Source: Variovorax paradoxus (GTDB taxonomy: Bacteria; Pseudomonadota; Gammaproteobacteria; Burkholderiales; Burkholderiaceae_C). From it: a stretch of 64,000 nt of DNA. The notes under the pieces were generated by a model that saw nothing but the letters and a program-made list of their open reading frames with translations, searched no databases and was not told where the DNA came from. The DNA is taken from NCBI RefSeq assembly GCF_029919115.1, contig NZ_CP123990.1, positions 62,001-126,000 of the forward strand, written 5' to 3'. The translations under genes and the position numbers were made by a program. Shown in pieces: positions 1 through 8,280 of this stretch (positions are counted from its first letter, which is position 1; each line of letters opens with the position of its first letter).

Positions 1-1739
1 CGCTCGCGACGCAGTTCGCGGGCACCGGCTGGAATACAGACCGGCGCATTGCCACATGGAACGGCACAGCGGGCGTGGCCTTCCGTATCGGCAATCTCAC
101 CACCGGAACGGGCGGCCAGGCGGCCGCGCTCGACACGCTCTACGTTACCGGCGACGACAGTGCCAACTACCTGAACTACCTGCGCGGCGACCGCAGCCAG
201 GAAAAGACGGCAAGCGACGGCACCAAGCCGTACCGGCTTCGCAGCAAGCTGCTGGGAGACATCGTCAATTCGAAGGTGAAGCCTGTTGGCCCGCCCGCCT
301 CGGCCTACTCCGACGCTGTGAACCGCGGCTACGCTGCCTTCAAGACGGCCAGGGCCTCGCGACCCACCATGGTGTACGCCGCCGCGAACGACGGCATGCT
401 GCATGCGTTCCGCGGTGAACTCGACGGCACCAACGCTGGCCGCGAACAGTTCGCCTACGTGCCGAGCGCCCTCTTCAACGGCCCCAGCAGCCCGGCCGCA
501 CCGGCCACGGACGGCCTGGCCCAGCTGGGCAATCCGAACTACCTGCACAAGTACTACGTCGATGCCACCCCCGAGGTGGTCGACGTCGACTTCGACCGCG
601 CTGGCGGCACTTTTGCCGCCACGGGCTCCAACTGGCGCTCGCTGCTGGTCGGAGGTCTTGGCAAGGGGGGCAAGAGCTTCTACGCCCTCGACGTGACCGA
701 TCCCGCGGCGATCACCGACGAAACCGTCTTGGCGAGCAAAGTGCTGTGGGAGTTCACCGATGCAGACATGGGCTTCAGCTACGGCGCGCCGCTGGTCCTC
801 AAGACCAAGCGCTACGGCTGGGTCGTGGTGCTGACCTCGGGCTACCACGGCGACAACACCGACCGCAACGGCTACATCTATTTCGTGCATCCGAGAACGG
901 GCGCGCTGCTGCAAAAGATAAGCACCGGCGCCACGGCCAACGGCTTGACCCATGCCACCGCGTTCATTCCCGACCTGACCGACGGCACGGCGGACGCGAT
1001 CTACGTGGGCGATCTGAACGGGCAACTGTGGCGCTTCGACGTGACCGCGGCCGCTGGTACTGCCGCGGACTACCCTGCACCAGCCAAGATTGCTCTCTTC
1101 ACCGACGGTGCTACCACCCCGGCTGCCCAGCCGATCACCTCGCGGCCGTTGGTGCAGATCCAGCCCACGACACGCAAGCGCTACGTGATGGTCGGTACCG
1201 GCCGGTTGCTCGACGCGAGCGACATCAACTCCGCCGCGACCCAGAGCTTCTATGCCGTGATCGACGGAACCGATACCGCCTTCAAGCCGGCCGACAACAC
1301 CATGCCCGTGACACGCAGCGGCCTCACTGCGGTTACCAATCTCGTGAGCGGCACCGTCGTGCCCACGGATTCACGCGGCTGGTACATCGACCTGGGCTCG
1401 CAGGGCAGCATCGGCCTTCGAATGCTGGCCAGCCCGACCGCCTTCAACGGCATCGTGGCGTTCTCGTCGCTGCTGACCAGCGGCGATGCCTGTAGCCCTT
1501 CGGGTCAGAGCCGGATCTACGCGATCGACTACAACAGCGGCCGCACAGCCCTGGCCAGCGGCGCGGCGTTCGTGCAGTCCACCACTGCGATCACCGACCT
1601 CAAGTTCGTGGGCGTGGATGGCACCGTGCGCCTGATCTCCGGCGACGTGCGTGGCAATCTCGACAAGATCGGGTTCAATCCTCCGGCAGGTACCGCGCTG
1701 CGGCTGTTGAATTGGCGGGAAGTGCCGACGGCGGATTGA
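1..1739 (+). CDS. pilY1: PilY1-type type IV pilus tip/biogenesis protein, C-terminal part
   Basis: The reading frame is open from the first bases (frame starting at base 3), so the true start lies upstream of the window. The visible part is the C-terminal beta-propeller of PilY1, the large calcium-modulated tip adhesin that supports pilus extension. Family signatures include SKLLGDIVNS, a VYAAANDGMLHAF strand, GKGGKSFYALDVTDP and GDLNGQLWRFDV. The stretch near bases 979-1010 (DLTDGTADAIYVGD) sits where PilY1 proteins usually carry a D-x-D-x-D calcium loop. Here the loop is one residue short and has Thr at an expected acidic position, so calcium binding may be altered. The gene faces the pilin-modification cluster across about 200 bp of non-coding DNA with no clear terminator. 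Minor pilin genes would be expected to the left. Confidence 0.9.
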   Translation, partial: LATQFAGTGWNTDRRIATWNGTAGVAFRIGNLTTGTGGQAAALDTLYVTGDDSANYLNYLRGDRSQEKTASDGTKPYRLRSKLLGDIVNSKVKPVGPPASAYSDAVNRGYAAFKTARASRPTMVYAAANDGMLHAFRGELDGTNAGREQFAYVPSALFNGPSSPAAPATDGLAQLGNPNYLHKYYVDATPEVVDVDFDRAGGTFAATGSNWRSLLVGGLGKGGKSFYALDVTDPAAITDETVLASKVLWEFTDADMGFSYGAPLVLKTKRYGWVVVLTSGYHGDNTDRNGYIYFVHPRTGALLQKISTGATANGLTHATAFIPDLTDGTADAIYVGDLNGQLWRFDVTAAAGTAADYPAPAKIALFTDGATTPAAQPITSRPLVQIQPTTRKRYVMVGTGRLLDASDINSAATQSFYAVIDGTDTAFKPADNTMPVTRSGLTAVTNLVSGTVVPTDSRGWYIDLGSQGSIGLRMLASPTAFNGIVAFSSLLTSGDACSPSGQSRIYAIDYNSGRTALASGAAFVQSTTAITDLKFVGVDGTVRLISGDVRGNLDKIGFNPPAGTALRLLNWREVPTAD

Positions 1740-1936
1740 GCGGGTGAGACCGCTCGCCCGTACGCGACCGAAGAATACGAAGCAGAATGCTCGATGACCT
1801 CGTCGGGTGTTCTCGACTTCATAGAACGCGGTCTCTCTGGCCTTCAGTTTTGACCATACGGCTGGCTTGAGCCAATTCGCTTGATTGCGGGACACATACG
1901 TGATGGCCTGTGCTTCCGCAGACCGAGCACCCGTTA

Positions 1937-3646
1937 TTACCGCGGACTAAAGTCGAACGATGCGCGAAGGACAACGATCGGCGGACCGTCGACTCTCCAG
2001 ATGCCGTCCGAGCCGTACGGCACGCCATAGCAAGAGAACTTGGATTTGGTCTTCGCCTCGACTCCCGGTAGGCCAATCGCCTGCCGATCAAAGTCCGGAG
2101 AGATGTATGCGCCCTTGTCGGTGTTCAAACGCCAGATTGCAGCAATTCTTTCCGACGCGAACAATGAAGATCTTGTCGCCAAGTCCACATCCGCATAGAG
2201 ACGGCGCAAAGCAGGGTCGACGATCAGGTTCTGCCGAGCTACAGTGGACTCTAGGTAGCCTGCCGGAAATGCCCGCTCATAATGGCCGACTCGTCCCCCG
2301 GACCTTGCCGGCAACCTCGCAAGGAATGGCTCCGTCAAGGCCAGAGGATCGATCCAGTAGAGGTCAGGGCCCCCGGCGTAGCCGGTCATCCCCACCGCGC
2401 ATCGCGTGTAAGTGCCTGGAACCTCTCTCAGCGAGGCTCCCTCAAGAAGCCACGGATGCAAGTTCCAGGTGCCGCCTCGCAGGAGGACCGGGAGAGCACC
2501 TAATTGCTGGTAGTAGAAACCTCTTTCGTCGGCGATCCCACTTTCCGTTAAGCTCTTCTGGTCGAACGTGTAAGGAGAAAAGACAGTGGTCTGCAATGCT
2601 CCAATGCTTAGGGTGAGATATACCGCCCACAAGCCCTTCATGGGCCTCCCGTATTTGCGGAGTTGAAAGCCAACGAGCATGGAGGCGAGCAGCAGTGGCG
2701 CACTAAAGAATCGGCCACCCATGTAGTCGGCGCCAACGTAGAAGAGATACGCGATCCACAGAATAAGGCCAATTGCAAACATTCGGAATTTGCGATCCCC
2801 CAAACCACCTATCAATCCTGCCAGCAGCAGAACGGCTGAAACTACATCGCGATCAATCGTCCATTTGATGTAATTGACAGCCTGTTGGGCATTTTCAGCG
2901 AAGACGAGTCCGTTCTGAACTTTCGCGAGAGCGGTATTGGGAACCGGAGCGCCGTAATAGAAGAGCGAGAAGGCCACCCAGACCATCGCTGGAAGCAGAC
3001 CCATCGCGACATTTAAGGCAATCCGCGCGAAGTGCTGCTTTTTTTCCCAAATGTGCAGTGCGAGACTCGGACCTACAAGAAAGATCGCATCGGGTCGCGT
3101 CAGAAACAGAAGCGATACCAGCAGTCCCAGCAAGAAAGTTCTGCGCGGCAGTTCTTCGCGCAGCCACGTTAGCACGTACCCTGCCAGTAACGCATGCGTC
3201 AAAGGATTCTCGAGACCGGATGTGCTGTAGTCGATGAATGAATGCGACCAGAGCAGACTCGCAGTGGCCAGCAGAGCCGCAATATCCCAACGCTTCCAGA
3301 TACGTCCGACTAGAAACAATGTCACTGTCAATGCGATAAGACTTAGAGTAAGACTGGTCCAGTACGGATCGCCACTCAATGCAGTGAAGGGGAGGATTAG
3401 AGCGAGCCAAAGAGGGTGGGTGAACGCCTGCACCCTTTCCACGGGGTTCCACGTCAGACCGTATCCGCTGAGCGCATTGCTGACTGTTCGGAAGGTAATG
3501 AACGCGTCTTCGCTGACCCAAGCGGTTTTGACGACTGCGACAACGAAAAGTCCAAATATTAAGACCCAGAGATAGGCCTGTTTGACGACGATCTCGTCAG
3601 AAGAGGCTAGCGCCCGGATACTTTGCCTGAAATCAGTGTGGCTCAT
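1937..3646 (-). CDS. GT-C glycosyltransferase, AftB-like arabinofuranosyltransferase
   Basis: This is a 569-aa integral membrane protein with about ten hydrophobic segments in the first 370 residues and a C-terminal soluble, periplasm-facing part. The first external loop carries the acidic pair E46-D47 (WVSEDAFITFR), the position of the catalytic acid in lipid-phosphate-dependent GT-C enzymes. The following pattern (NPVERVQAFTHPLW) closely resembles mycobacterial AftB (Rv3805c) and its relatives, which use decaprenyl-phospho-arabinose. It is last in a four-gene minus-strand group with dprE2, dprE1 and gtrA, which make and deliver that donor. I infer a terminal or chain-extending D-Araf transferase acting in the periplasm on pilin glycan. 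The acceptor is not shown by the sequence; a cell-surface polysaccharide is the alternative. Confidence 0.75.
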   Translation of the reverse strand: MSHTDFRQSIRALASSDEIVVKQAYLWVLIFGLFVVAVVKTAWVSEDAFITFRTVSNALSGYGLTWNPVERVQAFTHPLWLALILPFTALSGDPYWTSLTLSLIALTVTLFLVGRIWKRWDIAALLATASLLWSHSFIDYSTSGLENPLTHALLAGYVLTWLREELPRRTFLLGLLVSLLFLTRPDAIFLVGPSLALHIWEKKQHFARIALNVAMGLLPAMVWVAFSLFYYGAPVPNTALAKVQNGLVFAENAQQAVNYIKWTIDRDVVSAVLLLAGLIGGLGDRKFRMFAIGLILWIAYLFYVGADYMGGRFFSAPLLLASMLVGFQLRKYGRPMKGLWAVYLTLSIGALQTTVFSPYTFDQKSLTESGIADERGFYYQQLGALPVLLRGGTWNLHPWLLEGASLREVPGTYTRCAVGMTGYAGGPDLYWIDPLALTEPFLARLPARSGGRVGHYERAFPAGYLESTVARQNLIVDPALRRLYADVDLATRSSLFASERIAAIWRLNTDKGAYISPDFDRQAIGLPGVEAKTKSKFSCYGVPYGSDGIWRVDGPPIVVLRASFDFSPR

Positions 3647-3728
3647 TGATGCATGTTACAAGATGTTCGTGCAACCGCCTCAATCTAGGAGCGCCCAGTC
3701 AGATCTGACATCCGAATTTCTGCGTCGC

Positions 3729-4484
3729 CTAAATGTTTAGCTTGTTGAAGACGAATGCAGGTAGATGCCGAATGATCAACATGATCCAACGCCATTTTCC
3801 TGGGACGTAGATGGTGCTGCCGCCCTGGTTGATACCTTTGACAATGCTGTGCGCAACATCTTCGACGGGTGCGAGCCGCGCGCCGCGCGCCTTCAGCGCG
3901 GCGGTCATTGGCGTGTCCGTCGGGCCTGGTTTGATCACCACGATGCTCACGCCTGTTCCGGCAAAACGATGCTGTAGCCCTTCGGCGTATCGCGAGACGA
4001 GTCCTTTGGCAGCTCCGTAAACATAGTTGGACTTGCGGCCACGATCGCCTGCGACGGATCCGATGATGGCAATTGTTCCGCGGCCGGCCAACCCCATCGA
4101 AGAGGCAAAGGCTTCTGCAAAAAGAACAGGGGATACGCCGTTGACCTGCAAGGCGTTCCCGGCCAGTGCCAAACTCTGCTGACATGCATCCTGATCGGAT
4201 AATGAGCCGTGTGCGATGAGCACAACATCAGGCGACCCTTGTGCAACGATGGTCTGAACCACGTCGGCAATTGCCTTGGCCTCCGCGAAGTCCGCCTGTA
4301 TCGCTTGAATGCGGGAGGAAGGACTCCTCACGCGGAGGTCAGCCGCTACACGCTCGGTGCGCTGCAGATCTCGTCCCACCAGTACCAAGTCGGCGTTCCC
4401 AGCTTTAACCCAATCTCGAGCGCAGTGCTCGGCAATGGATGAGGTTGCGCCGATGACAACGATTTTTCGATTTACAGATATCAA
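3729..4484 (-). CDS. dprE2: Decaprenylphospho-beta-D-erythro-pentofuranosid-2-ulose 2-reductase (DprE2-like SDR)
   Basis: A 251-aa short-chain dehydrogenase. The N-terminal nucleotide motif is VIGATSSIAE, and the catalytic Ser-Tyr-Lys set lies in IGSVAGDRGRKSNYVYGAAK. In mycobacteria DprE2 reduces the 2-keto intermediate made by DprE1, completing epimerisation of decaprenyl-phospho-ribose to decaprenyl-phospho-arabinose with NADH. The predicted start is TTG, because no ATG or GTG lies near the Rossmann motif, and GGGAAG precedes it. The gene begins directly after the dprE1 stop, so the two are probably coupled and the proteins likely form the usual heteromeric epimerase. SDRs are a broad family, and the assignment rests mainly on the dprE1 neighbour and the GDRGR-YGAAK motif. 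Confidence 0.85.
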   Translation of the reverse strand: MISVNRKIVVIGATSSIAEHCARDWVKAGNADLVLVGRDLQRTERVAADLRVRSPSSRIQAIQADFAEAKAIADVVQTIVAQGSPDVVLIAHGSLSDQDACQQSLALAGNALQVNGVSPVLFAEAFASSMGLAGRGTIAIIGSVAGDRGRKSNYVYGAAKGLVSRYAEGLQHRFAGTGVSIVVIKPGPTDTPMTAALKARGARLAPVEDVAHSIVKGINQGGSTIYVPGKWRWIMLIIRHLPAFVFNKLNI

Positions 4485-5777
4485 CTAACTTCCCATCAAG
4501 CGACGCGACATTGCGGAACTGATCCCCGGGTCACGGTAAGGTAAAAACTCGGCTAGGCGCGGATATCCTGTTTCGAATAGCGTTCTCGGCATACGAGCGT
4601 CCTTAGCGCAATAAACTCGACCTCCGGCTTCGCTCACGATCGCGTCGAGCCGGCTGAAGAGCGCCAGGGTGCGGTCGCCGCGATTCGGAAAATCCAATGC
4701 GAGTGTGGCGCCTGGCATTGGGAAGCTGAGCATGCCGAGCGACAAGCGATGGCCGAATGTCTTCAGGACAGCCAAGAACGAGCCTTCACCGGAACGTGTG
4801 ATTTCATTCAACATGGCCTTTGATGCGTCGCGCTGTACTTGTCGCGGCACAACGCTCTGGTACTGATAAAACCCCCGAGGGCCGTAAAGACGATTCCAGT
4901 CTCGCACATTGTCCAGTGGATAAGAGAATGCTTCGTAATGCACGATGGTCGTGGAGGCCTTGTGCAAATGAAAGTACGCCGTGTTGAATGGCCGCAACGT
5001 CAATCCGTTAACGAGCGACACCGGAGGAACAACGGGCATTGCGAACGAGCGTACACAAGGCTCGGGGCGGGCCTGCGTTTTGGCATGGTTGGCACGCATA
5101 AACAAGCCACGCCCTTCCTTGGAGCCGATGCAATCGATCCAGGACACGGTGTGCTCCCACCCTTGTTCCGAAGCATCTGCAAGCGTAAAGAATTCATCCA
5201 GATTCTCATAGGGCAACGTCTCTGCCTGCATCCACGGACCGATCACCGGTCGAAGCTGAAGTTCGGCTTCGAGCACAACACCGGTCAAGCCCATGCCACC
5301 AATAGTCGCGGCAAACCAATCAGTTCGATCAGCAGGGCCGCATTCGATGATCTCGCCGTCGGTGCGAAGCAGCTTCAGCCATCGCACATGGTCTCCGAAA
5401 GAGCCATGTACATGATGATTCTTTCCATGCACATCGTTCGCGACCGCGCCTCCGACGGTGATGAGTTGAGTGCCAGGCGTTACGGCTAGCATCCAGCCCC
5501 TGGGGACCGTAAGCCGTTGGATGTCGCGCACCAACACCCCAGCTTCGCATCTCAAACGACCGAGTCGTTCGTCGAAGTGCACGAAGTGATCGAGTCCCTT
5601 CGTGTTCCACAGGATGCCTCCAGGGTTGAGGCATACGTCGCCGTAGCTGCGCGCCATGCCGAGTGCAATGCCGGGTCGTCGCTCGGATAGAACTGATATT
5701 GCGGCATTGGTATCACGCAGATTCACTACCTCGTGAGGGTCCGCGTTAAGGCGCCCCCATGACGAAACTGGCCTCAT
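4485..5777 (-). CDS. dprE1: Decaprenylphospho-beta-D-ribofuranose 2-oxidase (DprE1-like FAD oxidase)
   Basis: This 430-aa flavoprotein of the VAO/FAD_binding_4 class shows the FAD loop GMARSYGDVCLN, the DVHGKNHHVHGSFGDHV segment (H117 equivalent to M. tuberculosis His132) and the C-terminal YCAKDAR (K392 equivalent to Lys418). It oxidises the 2'-hydroxyl of decaprenyl-phospho-ribose, the first half of the ribose-to-arabinose epimerisation. The position matching M. tuberculosis Cys387, the residue trapped covalently by benzothiazinones, is A360 here (PGATLALDFP versus PGWNICVDFP, recalled from memory). The protein is therefore predicted to be naturally insensitive to covalent benzothiazinones. 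The start ATG overlaps the stop of the upstream GtrA gene by 4 nt. Confidence 0.9.
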   Translation of the reverse strand: MRPVSSWGRLNADPHEVVNLRDTNAAISVLSERRPGIALGMARSYGDVCLNPGGILWNTKGLDHFVHFDERLGRLRCEAGVLVRDIQRLTVPRGWMLAVTPGTQLITVGGAVANDVHGKNHHVHGSFGDHVRWLKLLRTDGEIIECGPADRTDWFAATIGGMGLTGVVLEAELQLRPVIGPWMQAETLPYENLDEFFTLADASEQGWEHTVSWIDCIGSKEGRGLFMRANHAKTQARPEPCVRSFAMPVVPPVSLVNGLTLRPFNTAYFHLHKASTTIVHYEAFSYPLDNVRDWNRLYGPRGFYQYQSVVPRQVQRDASKAMLNEITRSGEGSFLAVLKTFGHRLSLGMLSFPMPGATLALDFPNRGDRTLALFSRLDAIVSEAGGRVYCAKDARMPRTLFETGYPRLAEFLPYRDPGISSAMSRRLMGS

Positions 5778-6175
5778 GCAACACGGTCCTTGAAGACGTA
5801 GTGTTTGTCCAAGTGGTACTTGGCGATGTAGCCAATTGCCAACCCTATGACGCCACCAAGGTAGCGCATTTCGCGAGAAGCGAAGAAGTGATGGAAACCG
5901 TACTCAAATCCCCAGAAAATAGCGGTGGTTGCAAGGCCCATCAGGACGTAGAGCCCAAAAGTGCGGCCGCCATGCATGGCATTGCGGCTGCGGAAACGGA
6001 AAATGTAGTGCTTGTCCAGAACATATTTCACCACCAAACCCACTGCAGTGCCGACCAAGACCGACAAGGGAACTCCAAAAGTACCCCCATACACCGAGAT
6101 CGCAAGCTCCTGCGAAGCGATGTTCGCCATAGTGGCGAGCAACGCGAAGAACGCATAAGAGAGCGCTAGCTTCAT
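5774..6175 (-). CDS. GtrA-family membrane protein, putative polyprenyl-phospho-arabinose flippase
   Basis: A 133-aa protein with four hydrophobic segments and the GtrA pattern: two internally similar halves each ending in a DKHYIF/DKHYVF motif. GtrA proteins are thought to flip or present polyprenyl-phosphate sugars across the inner membrane. M. tuberculosis Rv3789, a GtrA protein, sits directly before dprE1 in the same way. The frame is open up to an ATG at 6229, but that start would overlap the divergent UbiA gene. The ATG at 6175, just before the first membrane segment, is preferred; ribosome binding sites are weak for all candidates. The stop overlaps the dprE1 start by 4 nt. Confidence 0.8.
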   Translation of the reverse strand: MKLALSYAFFALLATMANIASQELAISVYGGTFGVPLSVLVGTAVGLVVKYVLDKHYIFRFRSRNAMHGGRTFGLYVLMGLATTAIFWGFEYGFHHFFASREMRYLGGVIGLAIGYIAKYHLDKHYVFKDRVA

Positions 6176-6223
6176 TCTGAAGTCTTTCACACAACAGGTC
6201 TCCATTACAGGCGTCAGATTGTC

Positions 6224-7108
6224 ATGCATGAATCACTTGCACCCCCTTCATCCTGGACGCACATGCGTGGCCTGATCGCGCTATTGAGGCCGAAGCAATG
6301 GATCAAGAACGCTTTCGTGCTGGCGCCACTGGTTTTCACTGGAGAGTTCGTCAACCCAGATTCCGTGGCACACGCGTTGATTGCTGTGGCCTTCTTCTGT
6401 GCCGGTTCTTCCGCAACCTACATCATCAACGACATTCACGACATCGAACGTGATCGCAAGCACCCCAAGAAGTCCAAGACCCGCCCACTGGCTTCGGGCG
6501 CGATCCCGATCTCAATGGGGCTCGCCTTACTTGCAGTGTTATACGCAATACAGATATGCGGCTGGTTTTGGGCGCCCAAGGTCGTGCTCGTGATCGCAGC
6601 CTACATGGCACTCAACGTTGCTTACACCTTTGTACTCAAGCACCAGCCAGTTGTGGACATCTTCACAATCGCCATAGGTTTCGTCCTACGGGTCTATGCA
6701 GGCGCCATGGCGTTGTCGGTGCCTGTGTCGAGTTGGATGTTTATCACAACCCTCTGCCTCGCGCTTTATTTGGCAGCAGTGAAGCGCCGACAAGAACTTA
6801 GCCTCAGTGGTTCAGACGGACGCAAGGTGCTGGAAAAGTATTCGCTATCTCTGGTGGATCGTTACGCCGAGATGTCGGCCACCGGTGCTCTGGTCTTCTA
6901 CAGCATGTTCGTAATGTCGGCGCGTCCTCAATTGGTGTTCACCGTACCGCTCGTGCTCTTCGGCCTTTTTCGGTATTGGTATATGGTCGAGAAACTCGAT
7001 GGTGGAGAGTCGCCGACGGACGCTTTGCTAGCAGACTGGCAATTAATGCTGACTGTGGTGCTGTGGATCGCTGCCTGTGTCTGGGCACTGTGGCCCGGAC
7101 AAGGATGA
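6224..7108 (+). CDS. Decaprenyl-phosphate phosphoribosyltransferase (UbiA superfamily, Rv3806c-like)
   Basis: A 294-aa UbiA-superfamily prenyltransferase with about eight to nine membrane segments. The metal/diphosphate motif is N69-D70-IHD-IERD77, followed by RKHPKKSKTRPLASG. Basic residues after the Asp motif are typical of the phosphoribosyl-diphosphate users (M. tuberculosis UbiA/Rv3806c) rather than quinone or haem prenyltransferases. It would transfer 5-phosphoribose from PRPP to decaprenyl phosphate, the committed step to the arabinose donor. The gene is divergent from gtrA and is followed 3 bp later by the PAP2-like phosphatase. An alternative start is the ATG at 6263 (MRGLIALLRPKQW). 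It could use another polyprenyl length. Confidence 0.85.
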   Translation: MHESLAPPSSWTHMRGLIALLRPKQWIKNAFVLAPLVFTGEFVNPDSVAHALIAVAFFCAGSSATYIINDIHDIERDRKHPKKSKTRPLASGAIPISMGLALLAVLYAIQICGWFWAPKVVLVIAAYMALNVAYTFVLKHQPVVDIFTIAIGFVLRVYAGAMALSVPVSSWMFITTLCLALYLAAVKRRQELSLSGSDGRKVLEKYSLSLVDRYAEMSATGALVFYSMFVMSARPQLVFTVPLVLFGLFRYWYMVEKLDGGESPTDALLADWQLMLTVVLWIAACVWALWPGQG

Positions 7109-7111
7109 CTA

Positions 7112-7543
7112 ATGGCTACGGATTTCTCTTACGTTGTCACGCCATTTCTCGCATGGGCAGTCGCCGGAACCTCGAAATTCATCATCAACAGCATTCACGC
7201 GGGCAGGCCCGCATTTGGGCTGATCGGCTATGGCGGGCTACCGAGCAACCACAGTGCAATCGTGAGTAGTGTCGCAGCGCTCATTGCCCTCAAGCAAGGG
7301 ATTGATCATCCAACGTTTGGCGTTGCGCTGGCGTTGGCATTCATCGTCGTGCTAGATGCGGTCAGCCTGCGCCGACAAGTTGGCAAGCACGCTGCGCTTC
7401 TCAACAAGCTGCACACCCCTCCGCTAGGGAGCGCGCCCCTGCGCGAACGGATGGGTCACAGCCGCATTGAGGTCGGCGCCGGTGTTCTTGTTGGCATCGC
7501 GGTTGCAATCCTGACGGCGCGCGTGATCAATCCCACGGCCTGA
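7112..7543 (+). CDS. Divergent PAP2-family phosphatase (DUF212), putative decaprenyl-phosphoribose phosphatase
   Basis: A 143-aa membrane protein of the divergent PAP2 (DUF212) family. It has the phosphatase-like motif GGLPSNHSAIVSS at residues 41-53 and the conserved VLDAVSLRRQVGKHAALLN segment. In the arabinan pathway a PAP2-type enzyme (Rv3807c in M. tuberculosis, next to ubiA) is thought to remove the 5-phosphate from decaprenyl-phospho-phosphoribose before DprE1 acts. The 3-bp distance from the UbiA gene suggests a bicistronic unit carrying out these consecutive steps. The 3' end overlaps the convergent TfpX/TfpZ gene by 17 bp. Biochemical activity of DUF212 proteins is poorly established, so the role rests on context. 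Confidence 0.75.
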   Translation: MATDFSYVVTPFLAWAVAGTSKFIINSIHAGRPAFGLIGYGGLPSNHSAIVSSVAALIALKQGIDHPTFGVALALAFIVVLDAVSLRRQVGKHAALLNKLHTPPLGSAPLRERMGHSRIEVGAGVLVGIAVAILTARVINPTA

Positions 7544-8261
7544 CATCAGCGACAGCAACAACTGCTGCATCCCTGTCAAGCAGGACTGCCATGTCCTGAC
7601 GTGCTCCCTTGAGCGGTAGCCATGATGTGGCAGCCGGCCATTCTTTTCGCACAGCGTTCACCGCGTTTTTCGAATTGAATTTTTCAAGCTCATCCAGCCC
7701 TCGCATCTTTTCCTTAACTCGAGGACGCTGACTTTCAAAGGTTCTGTATGTCTCCGGCTCAAGCACCAAGCTTTTTCCTAAGATGAGCTCATCCTGCTTT
7801 TGTTTGAATCTAACTTCTTCATCTTCAGAATAGACGGCAGCAACAATCGATGGTCCACGCGCAATCGATGGTGAAAATTCATCTGGCATTCTCCGCCCCT
7901 CTACCAAATAGAGGTCGGCGGGTCGGACGATTTCAAAGTCATCGATCACAAAAACAATCCATGCAGGCCTCCCCTGAGCTATGACGATCATGCCATACGT
8001 ATAGGCAGCCAGTTGGAGGAGGAGTACAACGGACAGATCAGATATTAACTTTTTTTTATCTTTCTTATATAGAAACAAAGTAAGCGCAGGCCCCAAAACA
8101 AGCTGAACGAGAATCAGCAACGCATAGATTTTCAAAACACCGGAATTAACCCCGAACGGCTTTGGATACCAGAGAAAAAAAACAAAATACGAGGTGGCCG
8201 CAAGAAAAATCAGGGACACCCCGATATGCGAGATTCCCCATCTCATCCGGCTTGAGATCAT
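7527..8261 (-). CDS. TfpX/TfpZ-family type IV pilin accessory protein
   Basis: A 244-aa protein with about four N-terminal membrane segments (residues 8-115) and a soluble C-terminal domain. The pattern FFLWYPKPFG, LVLGPALTLFLY, LLQLAAYTYG and VFVIDDFEIVRPADL is the signature of TfpX/TfpZ proteins. These are chaperone-like partners that sit beside particular pilin alleles in Pseudomonas and related bacteria and are needed for normal pilus assembly with their own pilin. Gene order pilA, GT-C, TfpX/Z on one strand matches the group IV pilin locus of P. aeruginosa (pilA-tfpW-tfpX), as I recall it. The gene is much AT-richer than the core genes of this window, which fits transfer together with its pilin allele. 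Confidence 0.85.
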   Translation of the reverse strand: MISSRMRWGISHIGVSLIFLAATSYFVFFLWYPKPFGVNSGVLKIYALLILVQLVLGPALTLFLYKKDKKKLISDLSVVLLLQLAAYTYGMIVIAQGRPAWIVFVIDDFEIVRPADLYLVEGRRMPDEFSPSIARGPSIVAAVYSEDEEVRFKQKQDELILGKSLVLEPETYRTFESQRPRVKEKMRGLDELEKFNSKNAVNAVRKEWPAATSWLPLKGARQDMAVLLDRDAAVVAVADVRPWD

Positions 8262-8280
8262 AAATTGACAAGTGGCCTTT

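Noticed and set aside
979..1020. Canonical calcium-binding loop in PilY1
   Set aside because: The expected D-x-D-x-D spacing is one residue short with Thr at a ligand position, so calcium binding cannot be claimed.
1740..1936. Possible insertion-sequence remnant between pilY1 and the AftB-like gene
   Set aside because: Short frames here (for example on the minus strand near 1780-1895) have no transposase motif, and no terminal inverted repeats were found.
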